The notes under the pieces were generated by a model. That model searched no databases, had not been told where the DNA came from, and saw only the letters and a program-made list of their open reading frames with translations. A DNA stretch of 64,000 nucleotides, from the NCBI RefSeq assembly GCF_001854125.1, contig NZ_CP017715.1, positions 2,728,001 through 2,792,000 on the forward strand. The letters run 5' to 3'. The translations under genes were made by a program, and so were the position numbers. How positions within the stretch are numbered: position 1 is the stretch's first letter; each line of letters begins with the position of its first letter. The DNA is from Marinobacter salinus. GTDB lineage: Bacteria; Pseudomonadota; Gammaproteobacteria; Pseudomonadales; Oleiphilaceae. Of this stretch, positions 36,458 through 45,397 are shown in pieces.

Positions 36458-36523
36458 CTACCCAACCAGGTCGCACTGACGGGAAAGCGCCGAATTATAC
36501 GGTTTTCGCCCAGTGTCCGCACG

Positions 36524-37390
36524 TCACTCCAGGTTCTGCACCTGCTCACGCATCTGCTCTATCAGCACTTTCAGGTCCACCGCCGCGCGGGTGACCCGGG
36601 CGTCGATGCTCTTGCTGCTGAGGGTATTGGCTTCCCGGTTCAGTTCCTGCATCAGGAAATCCAGGCGGCGACCAATGGCTTCTTCACTCTTCAGGGTATC
36701 GGCCACTTCGCTGACGTGAGCGTCGAGTCGCTCCAACTCTTCCGCAACGTCGCTTTTCTGGGCCAGCATAACCATTTCCTGAGCAACGCGTTCGGGCTCG
36801 ATCTCCACCCCGGCTTTCTCAAAGCGATCACGCAGGCTCTGCTCCTGAGCGGCAAGAAGTTCCGGCATCAACCCCCGCACCTCTGTCACCCGTCGGGTCA
36901 TCGTCATCAGCCGGTCTTCAAACAGCGGGCGCAAGCGCTCCCCTTCCCGCTCCCGCACCGTGACAAGATCGCGGACAGTGTCTTTGAACAGCCCCGACGC
37001 CGCATCACGGGCAGGACCGTAATCCTGTTCGGGAACTGACATCACACCGGGCCAGCGGAGAATATCCAGAGCACTGATGTGGGCTGGATTATCGAGAATA
37101 CGATTGACGTGATTGGCCGCCTCATTAAGCGCCTTCGCCATATCATCATTGATCTCGAAACCTTGGGAAGCCTTGTCGGCAGGCTGCAGCCGCATGGACA
37201 CATCCACCTTGCCTCGCTTCAGTTGTCCGCGCAGCTCTTCCCGGAACTGGTTTTCCAGCTCACGAAACGCCTCAGGCAATCGAAACGAGGGCTCCAGGTA
37301 CCGATGGTTTACCGTGCGGATCTCACACGTCAGTGTCCCCCAGTCGCCCTGCGTGTCCTTCCGTGAAAACGCGGTCATACTTCGGATCAT
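36524..37390 (-). CDS. yicC: YicC family endoribonuclease
   Basis: This 288-residue protein begins MIRSMTAFSRKDTQGDWGTLTCEIRTVNHRYLE, the YicC N-terminal signature. It ends with the DUF1732 region (IGRRLDFLMQELNREANTLSSKS, then DLKVLIEQMREQVQNLE). E. coli YicC has been reported as an RNase. A five-codon longer start is open; GGAG six bases before this ATG decides it. It is divergent from rph, as in E. coli. Confidence 0.9.
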   Translation of the reverse strand: MIRSMTAFSRKDTQGDWGTLTCEIRTVNHRYLEPSFRLPEAFRELENQFREELRGQLKRGKVDVSMRLQPADKASQGFEINDDMAKALNEAANHVNRILDNPAHISALDILRWPGVMSVPEQDYGPARDAASGLFKDTVRDLVTVREREGERLRPLFEDRLMTMTRRVTEVRGLMPELLAAQEQSLRDRFEKAGVEIEPERVAQEMVMLAQKSDVAEELERLDAHVSEVADTLKSEEAIGRRLDFLMQELNREANTLSSKSIDARVTRAAVDLKVLIEQMREQVQNLE

Positions 37391-37572
37391 GTCTGCTCCG
37401 GTCATGGTTGATAACAGGACTTCGAGTTTAACAGGCTCTTCACACCAACGGCGAACGGAACCGGGGGGCCGGCCGTGTCCCTGGCGATCAACGTGTTATA
37501 CTCAGCGCCCTTTCGACCAAGATTCGGCCGGGGCAGGCTCCCGGACACTCATCACACACTTCAGGAAACACT

Positions 37573-38289
37573 ATGCGACCAAGCGGCAGAACGCCCGAGC
37601 AACCCAGAGACGTTCGAATCACCCGGAACTATACCCGCCACGCCGAAGGCTCGGTACTGGTGGAATTCGGCGACACCAAAGTGATCTGCACCGCCTCCGT
37701 CGAAAACAAGGTTCCGCCGTTTCTGCGCGGTGAAGGAAAAGGCTGGATCACCGCAGAATACGGCATGCTCCCCCGCTCCACCGGCAGCCGTATGGGGCGC
37801 GAAGCCGCCCGCGGAAAACAGGGCGGGCGCACCGTGGAAATTCAGCGCCTCATCGGCCGCTCCCTGCGCGCCGCCGTTGACCTGAACGCTCTGGGTGAGC
37901 ACAGCATCACCATCGATTGTGATGTCATCCAGGCCGACGGCGGCACCCGCACCGCAGCCATTACCGGCGGCTGTGTTGCGCTAGTAGATGCACTAAACCA
38001 TCTGGTGGCTGAGAAACGCCTGAAAAAATCACCCCTTAAACAGATGATCGCCGCGTTTTCGGTTGGTGTGTACAAAGGCATTCCGGTCGTTGACCTGGAC
38101 TATCCGGAAGACTCCGAGGCCGAAACCGACATGAACGTAATTATGACGGACCAGGGCGGCTTCATCGAAATCCAGGGCACCGCGGAAGGTGCACCGTTCG
38201 TGAAAGGTGAACTGGACAGCATGCTGGACCTGGCCAAAAACGGCATTGAGCAGCTGTTTGAAATTCAGAAGGCGGCACTGGAAGGTTAA
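37573..38289 (+). CDS. rph: Ribonuclease PH
   Basis: This 238-residue phosphorolytic exoribonuclease has [38 protein letters not shown], the phosphate-binding [27 protein letters not shown], and [19 protein letters not shown]. It trims tRNA 3' ends. It is full length, unlike the frameshifted rph of E. coli K-12. The order rph-crc-pyrE, with crc reversed, matches Pseudomonas. A large inverted repeat follows its stop. Confidence 0.97.
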   Translation: MRPSGRTPEQPRDVRITRNYTRHAEGSVLVEFGDTKVICTASVENKVPPFLRGEGKGWITAEYGMLPRSTGSRMGREAARGKQGGRTVEIQRLIGRSLRAAVDLNALGEHSITIDCDVIQADGGTRTAAITGGCVALVDALNHLVAEKRLKKSPLKQMIAAFSVGVYKGIPVVDLDYPEDSEAETDMNVIMTDQGGFIEIQGTAEGAPFVKGELDSMLDLAKNGIEQLFEIQKAALEG

Positions 38290-38311
38290 GCCCAACCTGT
38301 CCAAAGCCCGG

Positions 38312-38421
38312 GCACTGGCAGCGATGCTGCTGCCCAGAATGTTGGAGGCCAGGGACGGCCGGAAACAAGCGTACAGGGATGTACTTGCAGCGATTCTGGG
38401 GAGCGGCATCGCTGCCAGTGC
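38312..38421. repeat. Large imperfect inverted repeat between rph and crc
   Basis: Two 29-base arms (38312-38340 and 38393-38421) are complementary at about 27 positions, beginning GCACTGGCAGCGATGC. The 52-base loop holds two smaller hairpins, GGCC-AGGGAC-GGCC (38347-38360) and GTAC-AGGGAT-GTAC (38371-38384). It fills the space between convergent genes, so it probably ends both transcripts or acts as a REP-like repeat. From memory similar AGGGAT-loop elements are common between genes in Marinobacter relatives. A 77-codon ORF crossing it is judged spurious. Confidence 0.8.
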
Positions 38422-38433
38422 TTCCCCAGATGC

Positions 38434-39240
38434 TTAAAAGCCGATCTCGATGTCGTAATCCATGATCACCGGCGAGTGATCAGAGAACCGGGTCGCATCA
38501 TCGATCCAACCATCCTGAATCGTCTTGCGGATGCCCGGCGTCAGCAACTGGTAGTCCACTCGAATTCCGGCATTCTTGCGGGCACCCTCAGCCTGCTCAG
38601 GCCACCACGTGAACTGACTGCTCTGCTTGTTGATTTCACGGAATGCATCAATACAGCCCATTTCATCGAACAGGCGATCCAGCCACGCGCGCTCGTGGGG
38701 CAGAAAGCCGGAAAAGTCGAACTTGTGATAAAGCGGGCTCGCGTCGGTCACATGGTGCGCAGTCTGGAGGTTGGCGCAGAAAATAAACTGCCTGCGCTTG
38801 CGCAGGGTCTTCTGCATATGCAGACCAAACCCTTCCATGAACTCATCCTTGTGATCCAGCATCGTAAGGTCGTCTTCGCCCAGAGGCTCATCCTCGCGCC
38901 CCAGAGCACACGGGGCAAGCACACAGGCTACCGACACCTTGTCGAAATCTGCCTGGATGAAACGGCCCTCGCGGTCTGCCTGCTCATTGGCGAAGCCGTA
39001 CATAATGGCTTTCGGGAAATGACGGGTGTAGACCCCTACGCCACCATCTTCGTTTTTTTCACCATCGATGAAATAGGCCTCATACCCTTCGGGAATGAGA
39101 TTGAAGTCTTCAATCTCATAGGCGCGCATGCGGTGGTCCTGAACGCAAATCACATCAGCGTCCTGCTCGGCCAGCCAGTCAAAAAAACCCTTATCAACTG
39201 CCTGGGCCAGGCCGTTGACGCTGATTGATACTACCCGCAT
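38434..39240 (-). CDS. crc: Catabolite repression control protein Crc
   Basis: This 268-residue protein has the exonuclease III/EEP fold (VVSISVNGLAQAV, CVQDHRM, FTWWPEQ, RFSDHSPVIMDYD). The catalytic positions differ from ExoIII: the QE pair is QD, and the GDxN motif is FCANLQTAH. Pseudomonas Crc has the same kind of changes and also lies between rph and pyrE. Crc lacks nuclease activity and strengthens Hfq binding to A-rich sites on catabolic mRNAs, and CrcZ removes it. The matching RNA is at 7260-7642. It is divergent from pyrE. Confidence 0.88.
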   Translation of the reverse strand: MRVVSISVNGLAQAVDKGFFDWLAEQDADVICVQDHRMRAYEIEDFNLIPEGYEAYFIDGEKNEDGGVGVYTRHFPKAIMYGFANEQADREGRFIQADFDKVSVACVLAPCALGREDEPLGEDDLTMLDHKDEFMEGFGLHMQKTLRKRRQFIFCANLQTAHHVTDASPLYHKFDFSGFLPHERAWLDRLFDEMGCIDAFREINKQSSQFTWWPEQAEGARKNAGIRVDYQLLTPGIRKTIQDGWIDDATRFSDHSPVIMDYDIEIGF

Positions 39241-39321
39241 ACGTGTTCCCTGATTCGGTTTGTGTGTATGATACCGTTTTTACGCGCTAATTAAAGATCC
39301 ACACCCGCCAGAAGCCTTGTC

Positions 39322-39960
39322 ATGCACGACTATCAGCAAACATTTATTGAATTTGCCATCCGCCGGAACGTACTTCGCTTTGGTGAATTCACGCTTAAAT
39401 CCGGCCGTACCAGTCCGTACTTTTTCAATGCAGGGCTGTTCAACACCGGAGACGACCTGCTTCAATTAAGCAAAGCCTATGCGGCAGCGATAAAACGCAG
39501 CGGGTTGAATTATGACATCATTTTCGGACCTGCCTATAAGGGCATTCCGTTGGCGACCGTGACTGCCATGGCGCTTGCTACAGACGGTAACAGCAAGCCC
39601 TTTGCATTTAACCGCAAAGAAAAGAAAGATCATGGTGAAGGCGGCAATATCGTTGGTGCGCCTTTGCAAGGTAAAGTGCTTATTGTCGATGATGTTATTA
39701 CCGCCGGCACCGCTATCCGGGAATCCATTGACCTGATTCGCAGCGCCGGTGCCGAACCGGCTGGCGTGCTGATCGCGCTGGACCGGCAGGAAAAAGGCAA
39801 CGGTGAACTTTCCGCTATCCAGGAGGTGGAACAGGAGTTCGGTATTCCCGTTGTGAGCATTATCCGCCTGGAACAGGTTCTGGATTACCTGAAGGCCAAC
39901 CCGGACTTTGCCGGTCACGCCGAAAAGGTAGCCAGTTATAGAGATCGTTACGGAGTCTGA
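39322..39960 (+). CDS. pyrE: Orotate phosphoribosyltransferase
   Basis: This 212-residue enzyme has [30 protein letters not shown], the flexible-loop [13 protein letters not shown] and the PRPP motif [13 protein letters not shown]. It joins orotate to PRPP in pyrimidine synthesis. The rph-crc-pyrE neighbourhood matches Pseudomonas. No attenuator hairpin of the E. coli rph-pyrE kind is possible, because crc lies between in the opposite direction. Confidence 0.97.
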   Translation: MHDYQQTFIEFAIRRNVLRFGEFTLKSGRTSPYFFNAGLFNTGDDLLQLSKAYAAAIKRSGLNYDIIFGPAYKGIPLATVTAMALATDGNSKPFAFNRKEKKDHGEGGNIVGAPLQGKVLIVDDVITAGTAIRESIDLIRSAGAEPAGVLIALDRQEKGNGELSAIQEVEQEFGIPVVSIIRLEQVLDYLKANPDFAGHAEKVASYRDRYGV

Positions 39961-39963
39961 TTG

Positions 39964-40611
39964 ATGGCCTACCGTCTGACAGCATTCAAAACAGCTTCTG
40001 CCGTTGCCTTGGCACTGGGCCTTGCCGGCACAGTGGAAGCCGGAATGTACCGTTACACGGATGAAAACGGCCGGGTCGTGATCAGTAACACCATCCCTCA
40101 GGAAGCGACCAAAAGAGGTTACGACATCCTGGGCAACAGCGGTCGGGTCGTCGAAACCATTCCTCCGGCCCCAACCGAAGAAGAAATAGCGGCCCGGGAA
40201 GCGGAAAAGCAGCGGCAAAAGGAGCTGGAGGTTCAACGAGAAAAAGACAGCCGGCTCCTGAAGAGATACAGCCACCCGGATCAGGCCGTTCGCGCCATGC
40301 ATCGTAAAACCCGCGAGCTGAAGGGCCTGATTCAGCTGAAGCGAGGTAATATTTCCGTTATTTCCAGCCAACTCGACAATGAACAAAGCCGCGCTGCCGA
40401 CATGGAGCGGGCAGGTCGCGACATTCCAGAAACAACGCTGGAAAAAATCCGTCGCCTGGAGTCCCAGATCCGTGATATCGAGCGCGAAATCAGCTCACAG
40501 ACGGCAGAACTCGAAGAGCTTCAGAATGACTTTGAGTCGGAAATCAAACGGCTGGAAGAGATTACAGACGAGCCCCGAACTCTTCCCCTTGAAGAGCCTG
40601 AAACTCAGTAA
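39964..40611 (+). CDS. DUF4124 domain exported coiled-coil protein
   Basis: This 215-residue protein has a signal peptide (TASAVALALGLAGTVEAG), a DUF4124 domain (MYRYTDENGRVVISNTIPQE), then a long charged coiled coil (about residues 65-210) rich in Glu/Arg/Gln. It is probably periplasmic. DUF4124 domains occur in many gammaproteobacterial envelope proteins of unknown function. It follows pyrE by three bases and precedes a strong terminator, so it is in the pyrE transcript. Confidence 0.8.
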   Translation: MAYRLTAFKTASAVALALGLAGTVEAGMYRYTDENGRVVISNTIPQEATKRGYDILGNSGRVVETIPPAPTEEEIAAREAEKQRQKELEVQREKDSRLLKRYSHPDQAVRAMHRKTRELKGLIQLKRGNISVISSQLDNEQSRAADMERAGRDIPETTLEKIRRLESQIRDIEREISSQTAELEELQNDFESEIKRLEEITDEPRTLPLEEPETQ

Positions 40612-40640
40612 TCGCGAGCGAACATAGGGCAATGCCCACA

Positions 40641-40681
40641 AAAAGGGGGCGATGCCATTACGGCACCACCCCCTTTTTTTT
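40641..40681. terminator. Bidirectional terminator after the DUF4124 gene
   Basis: AAAAGGGGG and CCCCCTTTTTTTT flank a small inner GCC/GGC hairpin. Both strands end in T-runs, serving the plus-strand pyrE operon and the convergent phasin-like gene. Confidence 0.85.
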
Positions 40682-40719
40682 ATTGCTGGCCCACGGTTAA
40701 CGGAGGGCCATCAGACTGT

Positions 40720-41124
40720 TCAGGCAGAAGCAGTCGTTTTCTTTTCAGTAGAAGTGCTCTTGCGCGCAGTGGTCTTGCGAGCGACCGGCTTCTTGGCCTC
40801 CTGAGCTGCCTCGGAAACGTCCTCGGCTGCTTCAGAGACTGCGTCAGCACCTTCTGCTACTTCCTTTTCGAGCTTGGCAACAAGCTCGGCTGCAAAGTTG
40901 CCAAAACGGCTGTTAAGGTTGCGCAACTGGTCGAACAGGCTCTCACTGTAACCGTAGTAGCGCTTTCGGAGGGTCTTGACGCTGTACTCACGCGCCTCGG
41001 ACTCGAGCTTTTCTGCGTAATCAAACGGCATTGATGCCAGCTTTTTCTGCTGCTCTTCCGCAGTGTTGATGCCCTTCTCAACGATTTCCTGAATCTGTTC
41101 CTGATACGATTTAAGTTTACCCAT
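40720..41124 (-). CDS. Phasin-like protein with Lys/Ala-rich tail
   Basis: This 134-residue protein has a helical N-terminal part (YQEQIQEIVEKGINTAEEQQKKLASM, YAEKLESEAREYSVKTLRKRY) and a coiled segment. It ends with a histone H1/AlgP-like tail (KKPVARKTTARKST, EKKTTASA). Phasins that coat polyhydroxyalkanoate granules, such as PhaF/PhaI, share this layout, and the tail could bind DNA. The family match is by pattern only. AAGGAGAATAGAG is a strong ribosome site, suggesting abundant protein. Confidence 0.55.
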   Translation of the reverse strand: MGKLKSYQEQIQEIVEKGINTAEEQQKKLASMPFDYAEKLESEAREYSVKTLRKRYYGYSESLFDQLRNLNSRFGNFAAELVAKLEKEVAEGADAVSEAAEDVSEAAQEAKKPVARKTTARKSTSTEKKTTASA

Positions 41125-41329
41125 CTCTATTCTCCTTAGCTTCCTGAAAGTACTTCGGGCCAGCTGGTTTAACCCTGTTCGCAGGCCCTTACCCGAATCT
41201 CACCTCTCAAGTTACGGAGAAAAATTAGAATGTTCATACTAAAAGCGACAAACAGATTAATAAGGATTTTTACCGATGACCCCGACTGACTCCCGGTGTT
41301 TTATACAAGGCGACCCTTGAGGGCCCGGA

Positions 41330-41668
41330 TTACCAGCGGAACAGGACCCAGCTGGGAACCAACATGTCCGAATCGGTTTCCCGGATCCAGCCACCGCCAT
41401 CTGCGGGCACCAGGTAATACTCAGGCCCGACTTCCGGCACTACCTTGATCTCCATCAGCTGGCCATTCACCCGGTATTCGTAGAAAACTTCTTCTTTCCC
41501 GGGTCGGATAACAATCTGGGGGCCTTCATTACTGGGCTGATAGTCCGAGATCACCACTGGCTCATCAGGTGTTTCAACAAGCGTCTCATCCAGCGCCCCG
41601 TCTTCCTGGGCAAAAACGGCACCCGAGAAACAGGCAAGCAGCAGTGCCGGACAGGAGATTGCTTTCAT
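41330..41668 (-). CDS. DUF2782 exported protein
   Basis: This 112-residue protein has a signal peptide (KAISCPALLLACFSGAVFAQ) and a conserved core (YRVNGQLMEIKVVPEVGPEYYLVPADGGGW) typical of DUF2782. It lies divergent from polA, the place where Pseudomonas also carries this family. It is probably periplasmic. Function is unknown. Confidence 0.82.
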   Translation of the reverse strand: MKAISCPALLLACFSGAVFAQEDGALDETLVETPDEPVVISDYQPSNEGPQIVIRPGKEEVFYEYRVNGQLMEIKVVPEVGPEYYLVPADGGGWIRETDSDMLVPSWVLFRW

Positions 41669-41755
41669 TTTCGTGATACCCTTTTATCCATTGAATTCAG
41701 TACAGAGTTGCATAAGCCAACCCACGCTTCAATCAGAATCCGGACCTGTTTTGAC

Positions 41756-44482
41756 ATGACTGAGCAAAAGACTCCACCTGTGGTTCTTGTGGACGGATCG
41801 TCCTATCTTTTTCGCGCCTATCACGCACTGCCACCGCTGACCACCAGCAAGGATCACCCTACGGGTGCCATCAAGGGCGTGATCAGCATGATCCGTCGGC
41901 TGGAGCAGGATTTTCCCGGCTCGAAAATGGTGGTTGTTTTCGATGCCAAGGGCAAAACCTTCCGTCATGAAATGTATGAGGAGTACAAAGCCAACCGTCC
42001 GCCCATGCCGGATGACCTCGCCTGCCAGATTCAGCCGATTCACGAGATCGTCAAGGCCATGGGGCTCCCGCTGCTGACTGTCAGTGGCGTAGAAGCAGAC
42101 GACGTCATCGGTACCTTGGCCAATGAAGCCACCAGTAAGGGTATTGATGTGGTGGTTTCCACGGGTGACAAGGATATGGCGCAGCTGGTCAGCGACCATG
42201 TCACTCTGATCAACACCATGACGGAAACCCGCATGAACCGTGACGGCGTGGTAGAGAAGTTTGGCGTCACGCCCGAACAGATTATTGATTATCTTGCGCT
42301 GGTGGGAGACAAGGTGGACAACATCCCCGGCGTTAATAAATGCGGGCCGAAAACAGCCGTGAAGTGGCTGGAAAGCTACAAGGACCTGGACACCCTGATA
42401 GAGCATTCAGGGGAGATAAAAGGCAAAATCGGCGAATACCTTCGGGAAGCAACAGAAACCCTGCCCCTTAGCCGAGAACTGGCAACGATCAGAACCGATG
42501 TAGATCTCGACTTCGGCCTGGAAGACCTGGAGCTCAGACAGCAGGACGATGACAAGCTCCTTGAGCTGTTCCGGGAATACGAACTCCGGAGCTGGATCGC
42601 AGAGCTGGAAAACGATGCAGCCTCCAGCCACTCGGATAACGGGCCAGACCAACAGAAAACGGCCGATATCGAAAAGCGCTACTCAGTCATTACCGATCAG
42701 GGTGAGCTGGACCAATGGGTCAAACGCCTGAAAGCGGCCGATCTCTTCGCCTTCGACACAGAAACCACCAGCCTCCGCTATATGGACGCCGAGGTCGTGG
42801 GCGTCTCCTTTGCCATCGAGCCCGGCGAAGCAGCATACGTCCCTCTTGGACACGACTACATGGGGGCTCCCGAACAACTTGATCGTGACACCGTACTGAA
42901 ACAGCTCAAACCACTGCTGGAAGACCCGAAACTGGCCAAGCTGGGCCAGAATCTGAAGTACGACAAGAATGTACTGGCCAATCATGATATCAACCTGGAA
43001 GGCATCGCTGAAGACACCATGCTGGAGTCCTATGTCCTGAACTCAGTGGCGACCCGTCATGACATGGACAGTCTTGCGATGCAGTACCTGGGAGAGAAAA
43101 CCATCACCTTCGAGTCCATTGCCGGCAAAGGGGCCAAGCAACTGAGCTTCAACCAGATCGAGCTCGAAAAAGCAGGCCCCTATGCCGCCGAAGATGCCGA
43201 CATCACCTTGAGGCTCCACCACGCCCTCCGGCCTATGCTTGCCGACACCGGCAAGCTGGCTTCCGTCTATGAAACGATTGATCTGCCACTGGTTCCGGTT
43301 CTCTCGCGGATGGAACAGAGGGGCACCCTGATCAACGCGAGCGTTCTCAGAAAACACAGCCAGGAACTCGCGGAGCGGATGGCCGAGCTGGAGCAGGAGG
43401 CCCACGAAGTTGCAGGTGAAACCTTCAACCTGGGCTCCCCCAAACAGCTGCAAGCTATCTTCTATGACAAGATGGGCCTGCCGGTGATCAAAAAGACCCC
43501 AAAGGGCGCGCCGTCCACTGCCGAACCAGTACTGCAGGAGCTGGCGCACGACCATGAACTGCCTCGCCTGATCCTGGAACACCGGAGCCTGAGCAAACTC
43601 AAGTCCACTTATACCGACACTCTGCCGGAGCTGATCAACCATCGCACTGGCCGGGTGCATACTTCCTATCATCAGGCGGTCACCGCCACAGGCAGGCTCT
43701 CTTCGTCAGAGCCCAACTTGCAGAATATCCCGATCCGCAGTGAGGAGGGTCGGCGCATCCGCCAGGCCTTTATCGCGCCGGAGGGCTACAAGCTTGTGGC
43801 CGCAGACTACTCGCAGATCGAGCTACGTATTATGGCGCACCTGTCCGGCGACAAGGGCCTTCTGACAGCCTTCGAGAAAGGCGAAGATATCCACAAGGCA
43901 ACCGCTGCGGAAGTCTTCGGGGTGTCCGTAGACGGAGTCTCAGGTGATCAGCGGCGCAGTGCCAAGGCCATTAACTTTGGCCTGATCTATGGCATGTCTG
44001 CCTTTGGCCTGTCCAGGCAGCTGGACGTGTCGCGAAAAGTGGCCCAGCAATACATTGATCGCTACTTCGAGCGCTACCCCGGGGTGCTGAAATATATGGA
44101 CAACATCCGCAAGCAGGCGCATGACGATGGTTTTGTAGAAACCCTGTTCGGACGTCGCCTCTACCTGCCCGAGATAAATGCCCGCAACAAGCAAATGCAG
44201 CAGGCCGCGGAACGGACCGCAATCAATGCTCCCATGCAAGGCACTGCCGCGGATATCATCAAGCGGGCGATGATCGAGGTGGAAGACTGGCTCCTGAGAG
44301 AGCATGGTGACGAAGCCCGCATGACTATGCAGGTTCACGACGAACTGATTCTGGAGGTAAAGGAGTCGGCTCTGGAGAAGATCCGGTCCGGGCTGGAGAG
44401 CCGCATGTCCGCAGCAGCCGAACTGGATGTCCCCCTGCTGGTGGAGGCCGGGGCCGGAGACAACTGGGACGAAGCGCACTAA
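41756..44482 (+). CDS. polA: DNA polymerase I
   Basis: The 908-residue enzyme has three domains: an N-terminal 5' nuclease (VVLVDGSSYLFRAYHALPP, ADDVIGTLA, GDKVDNIPGV), a 3'-5' exonuclease (FAFDTETTSLRY, LGQNLKYD, TMLESYVLN) with its acidic residues, and a family A polymerase (ADYSQIELRIMAHLSGD, KAINFGLIYGMSAFGLSR, TMQVHDELILEV). It fills gaps and removes primers. A 16-codon upstream extension is open, but MTEQKTPPVVLVDG is the normal start. It is followed at 9 bases by a long hairpin. Confidence 0.97.
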   Translation: MTEQKTPPVVLVDGSSYLFRAYHALPPLTTSKDHPTGAIKGVISMIRRLEQDFPGSKMVVVFDAKGKTFRHEMYEEYKANRPPMPDDLACQIQPIHEIVKAMGLPLLTVSGVEADDVIGTLANEATSKGIDVVVSTGDKDMAQLVSDHVTLINTMTETRMNRDGVVEKFGVTPEQIIDYLALVGDKVDNIPGVNKCGPKTAVKWLESYKDLDTLIEHSGEIKGKIGEYLREATETLPLSRELATIRTDVDLDFGLEDLELRQQDDDKLLELFREYELRSWIAELENDAASSHSDNGPDQQKTADIEKRYSVITDQGELDQWVKRLKAADLFAFDTETTSLRYMDAEVVGVSFAIEPGEAAYVPLGHDYMGAPEQLDRDTVLKQLKPLLEDPKLAKLGQNLKYDKNVLANHDINLEGIAEDTMLESYVLNSVATRHDMDSLAMQYLGEKTITFESIAGKGAKQLSFNQIELEKAGPYAAEDADITLRLHHALRPMLADTGKLASVYETIDLPLVPVLSRMEQRGTLINASVLRKHSQELAERMAELEQEAHEVAGETFNLGSPKQLQAIFYDKMGLPVIKKTPKGAPSTAEPVLQELAHDHELPRLILEHRSLSKLKSTYTDTLPELINHRTGRVHTSYHQAVTATGRLSSSEPNLQNIPIRSEEGRRIRQAFIAPEGYKLVAADYSQIELRIMAHLSGDKGLLTAFEKGEDIHKATAAEVFGVSVDGVSGDQRRSAKAINFGLIYGMSAFGLSRQLDVSRKVAQQYIDRYFERYPGVLKYMDNIRKQAHDDGFVETLFGRRLYLPEINARNKQMQQAAERTAINAPMQGTAADIIKRAMIEVEDWLLREHGDEARMTMQVHDELILEVKESALEKIRSGLESRMSAAAELDVPLLVEAGAGDNWDEAH

Positions 44483-44490
44483 TCCAAACC

Positions 44491-44571
44491 AAAACAGGGC
44501 ACGGGATCTCAAATTGCACCGATATGCGGCAGCGACTCAAGAGCTGAGCCTGCCGCTCCAGCCCTGTTTTT
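44491..44571 (+). terminator. Long nested hairpin after polA
   Basis: AAAACAGGGC 44491-44500 pairs with GCCCTGTTTT 44561-44570. Inside, GCGGCAG 44526-44532 pairs with CTGCCGC 44550-44556 and CTCA with TGAG. The final T-run makes it a likely polA terminator, although it is longer than usual. In E. coli and Pseudomonas small RNAs (Spot 42, ErsA) lie next to polA, so a processed RNA is possible but unproven. Confidence 0.65.
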
Positions 44572-44720
44572 CAAGCCAGGCCGCAGCAGACGCCCCCTGC
44601 CGCACACTGCGTCTTTACGGCACGATATTCGCTTTTTACCAAGTGTCGGCGCCCTGCAATTACCGGACACTTCCTCCCGGGCAACGCCACGTTTTGACAC
44701 ACTTTCCTGAGGCTCAAACC

Positions 44721-45095
44721 ATGACTTCTCTGGCATCTGAACGTAGCTGGCTGCTGGACCCCAGCGTGCTGAAACTGGTTCACCAGTGCCGCCGCCTGAT
44801 TCACACCGAATTCGGCGTCAAACTGCACCTAACGGAAGAGCATCTGGAACAGCAGCTGGCTGATTACGCCCGAAAGACCCGCTCCAGCCACCTGATTCGT
44901 ACCTGGGAAACCCTTAAAGAACAGGTTCCGCAACTGAACATCGAATCCGATGAAGAAGACGATGGCATGAAGAGAAATTACCGGGGCCAGGTAATTGCCG
45001 ACGCGCCAACGGCATCAGCACACGACCCTGACGGCGGAGAGATTGACCCGCCACGGAAGAAAAAAGTCATCTATCGTGGCCAGGTGATCGGTTGA
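44721..45095 (+). CDS. Uncharacterised 124-residue protein with two YRGQVI motifs
   Basis: I do not recognise this gene with certainty. From the ATG at 44721 (GAGG nine bases before) it has a helical N-terminal half (LDPSVLKLVHQCRRLIHTEFGVKL, then SSHLIRTWETLKEQV) and a low-complexity acidic/basic C-terminal half. The motif YRGQVI appears twice, at residues about 89 and 118, the second ending the protein. The YRG repeat recalls DUF4278-type tags. No signal peptide or membrane segment is seen, so it is likely cytoplasmic. Confidence 0.6.
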   Translation: MTSLASERSWLLDPSVLKLVHQCRRLIHTEFGVKLHLTEEHLEQQLADYARKTRSSHLIRTWETLKEQVPQLNIESDEEDDGMKRNYRGQVIADAPTASAHDPDGGEIDPPRKKKVIYRGQVIG

Positions 45096-45114
45096 CCAGC
45101 AAGTTACCGACAGC

Positions 45115-45336
45115 TTAAAACGATTTGCTTCCCTGGACCGAAGCGCTCCAGGCACTCAGCTCGTAGGTGCCCTGGTAGTTGGCACCGGACACCGGCTGCG
45201 TGGGATCTTCGTGCGCGTATTCACGCTCATTGACCCTGGCATCATCGGCAAAGATCAGGGTGCCGATAGCGGCATCCACGGTCCAGCCGCTTCGCATGTC
45301 ATTCCACCGCGCACCCAATGTCAGCCAGTGCCGTCA
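45115..45336 (-). pseudogene. C-terminal remnant of an OmpP1/FadL-family protein
   Basis: The last 70 or so codons (LTLGARWNDMRSGWTVDA, YQGTYELSAWSASVQGSKSF) look like the terminal strands and closing phenylalanine of a FadL-type outer membrane barrel. No N-terminal 350 residues or signal peptide lie upstream; a stop occurs in frame just before and pilU starts its own transcript nearby. It is a truncated remnant. The broken copy at 21553 lacks its C-terminal strands, but the two are not obviously parts of one gene. Confidence 0.72.
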
Positions 45337-45397
45337 GGCGGATAGCCTCAAATGCCAATCCTACTGGTTCACGAACCTAACATTTTACGACTTTAGT

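Noticed and set aside
38207..38437. 76-codon ORF crossing the inverted repeat between rph and crc
   Set aside because: Its end is explained by the repeat element; no ribosome site, and it overlaps rph in another frame.
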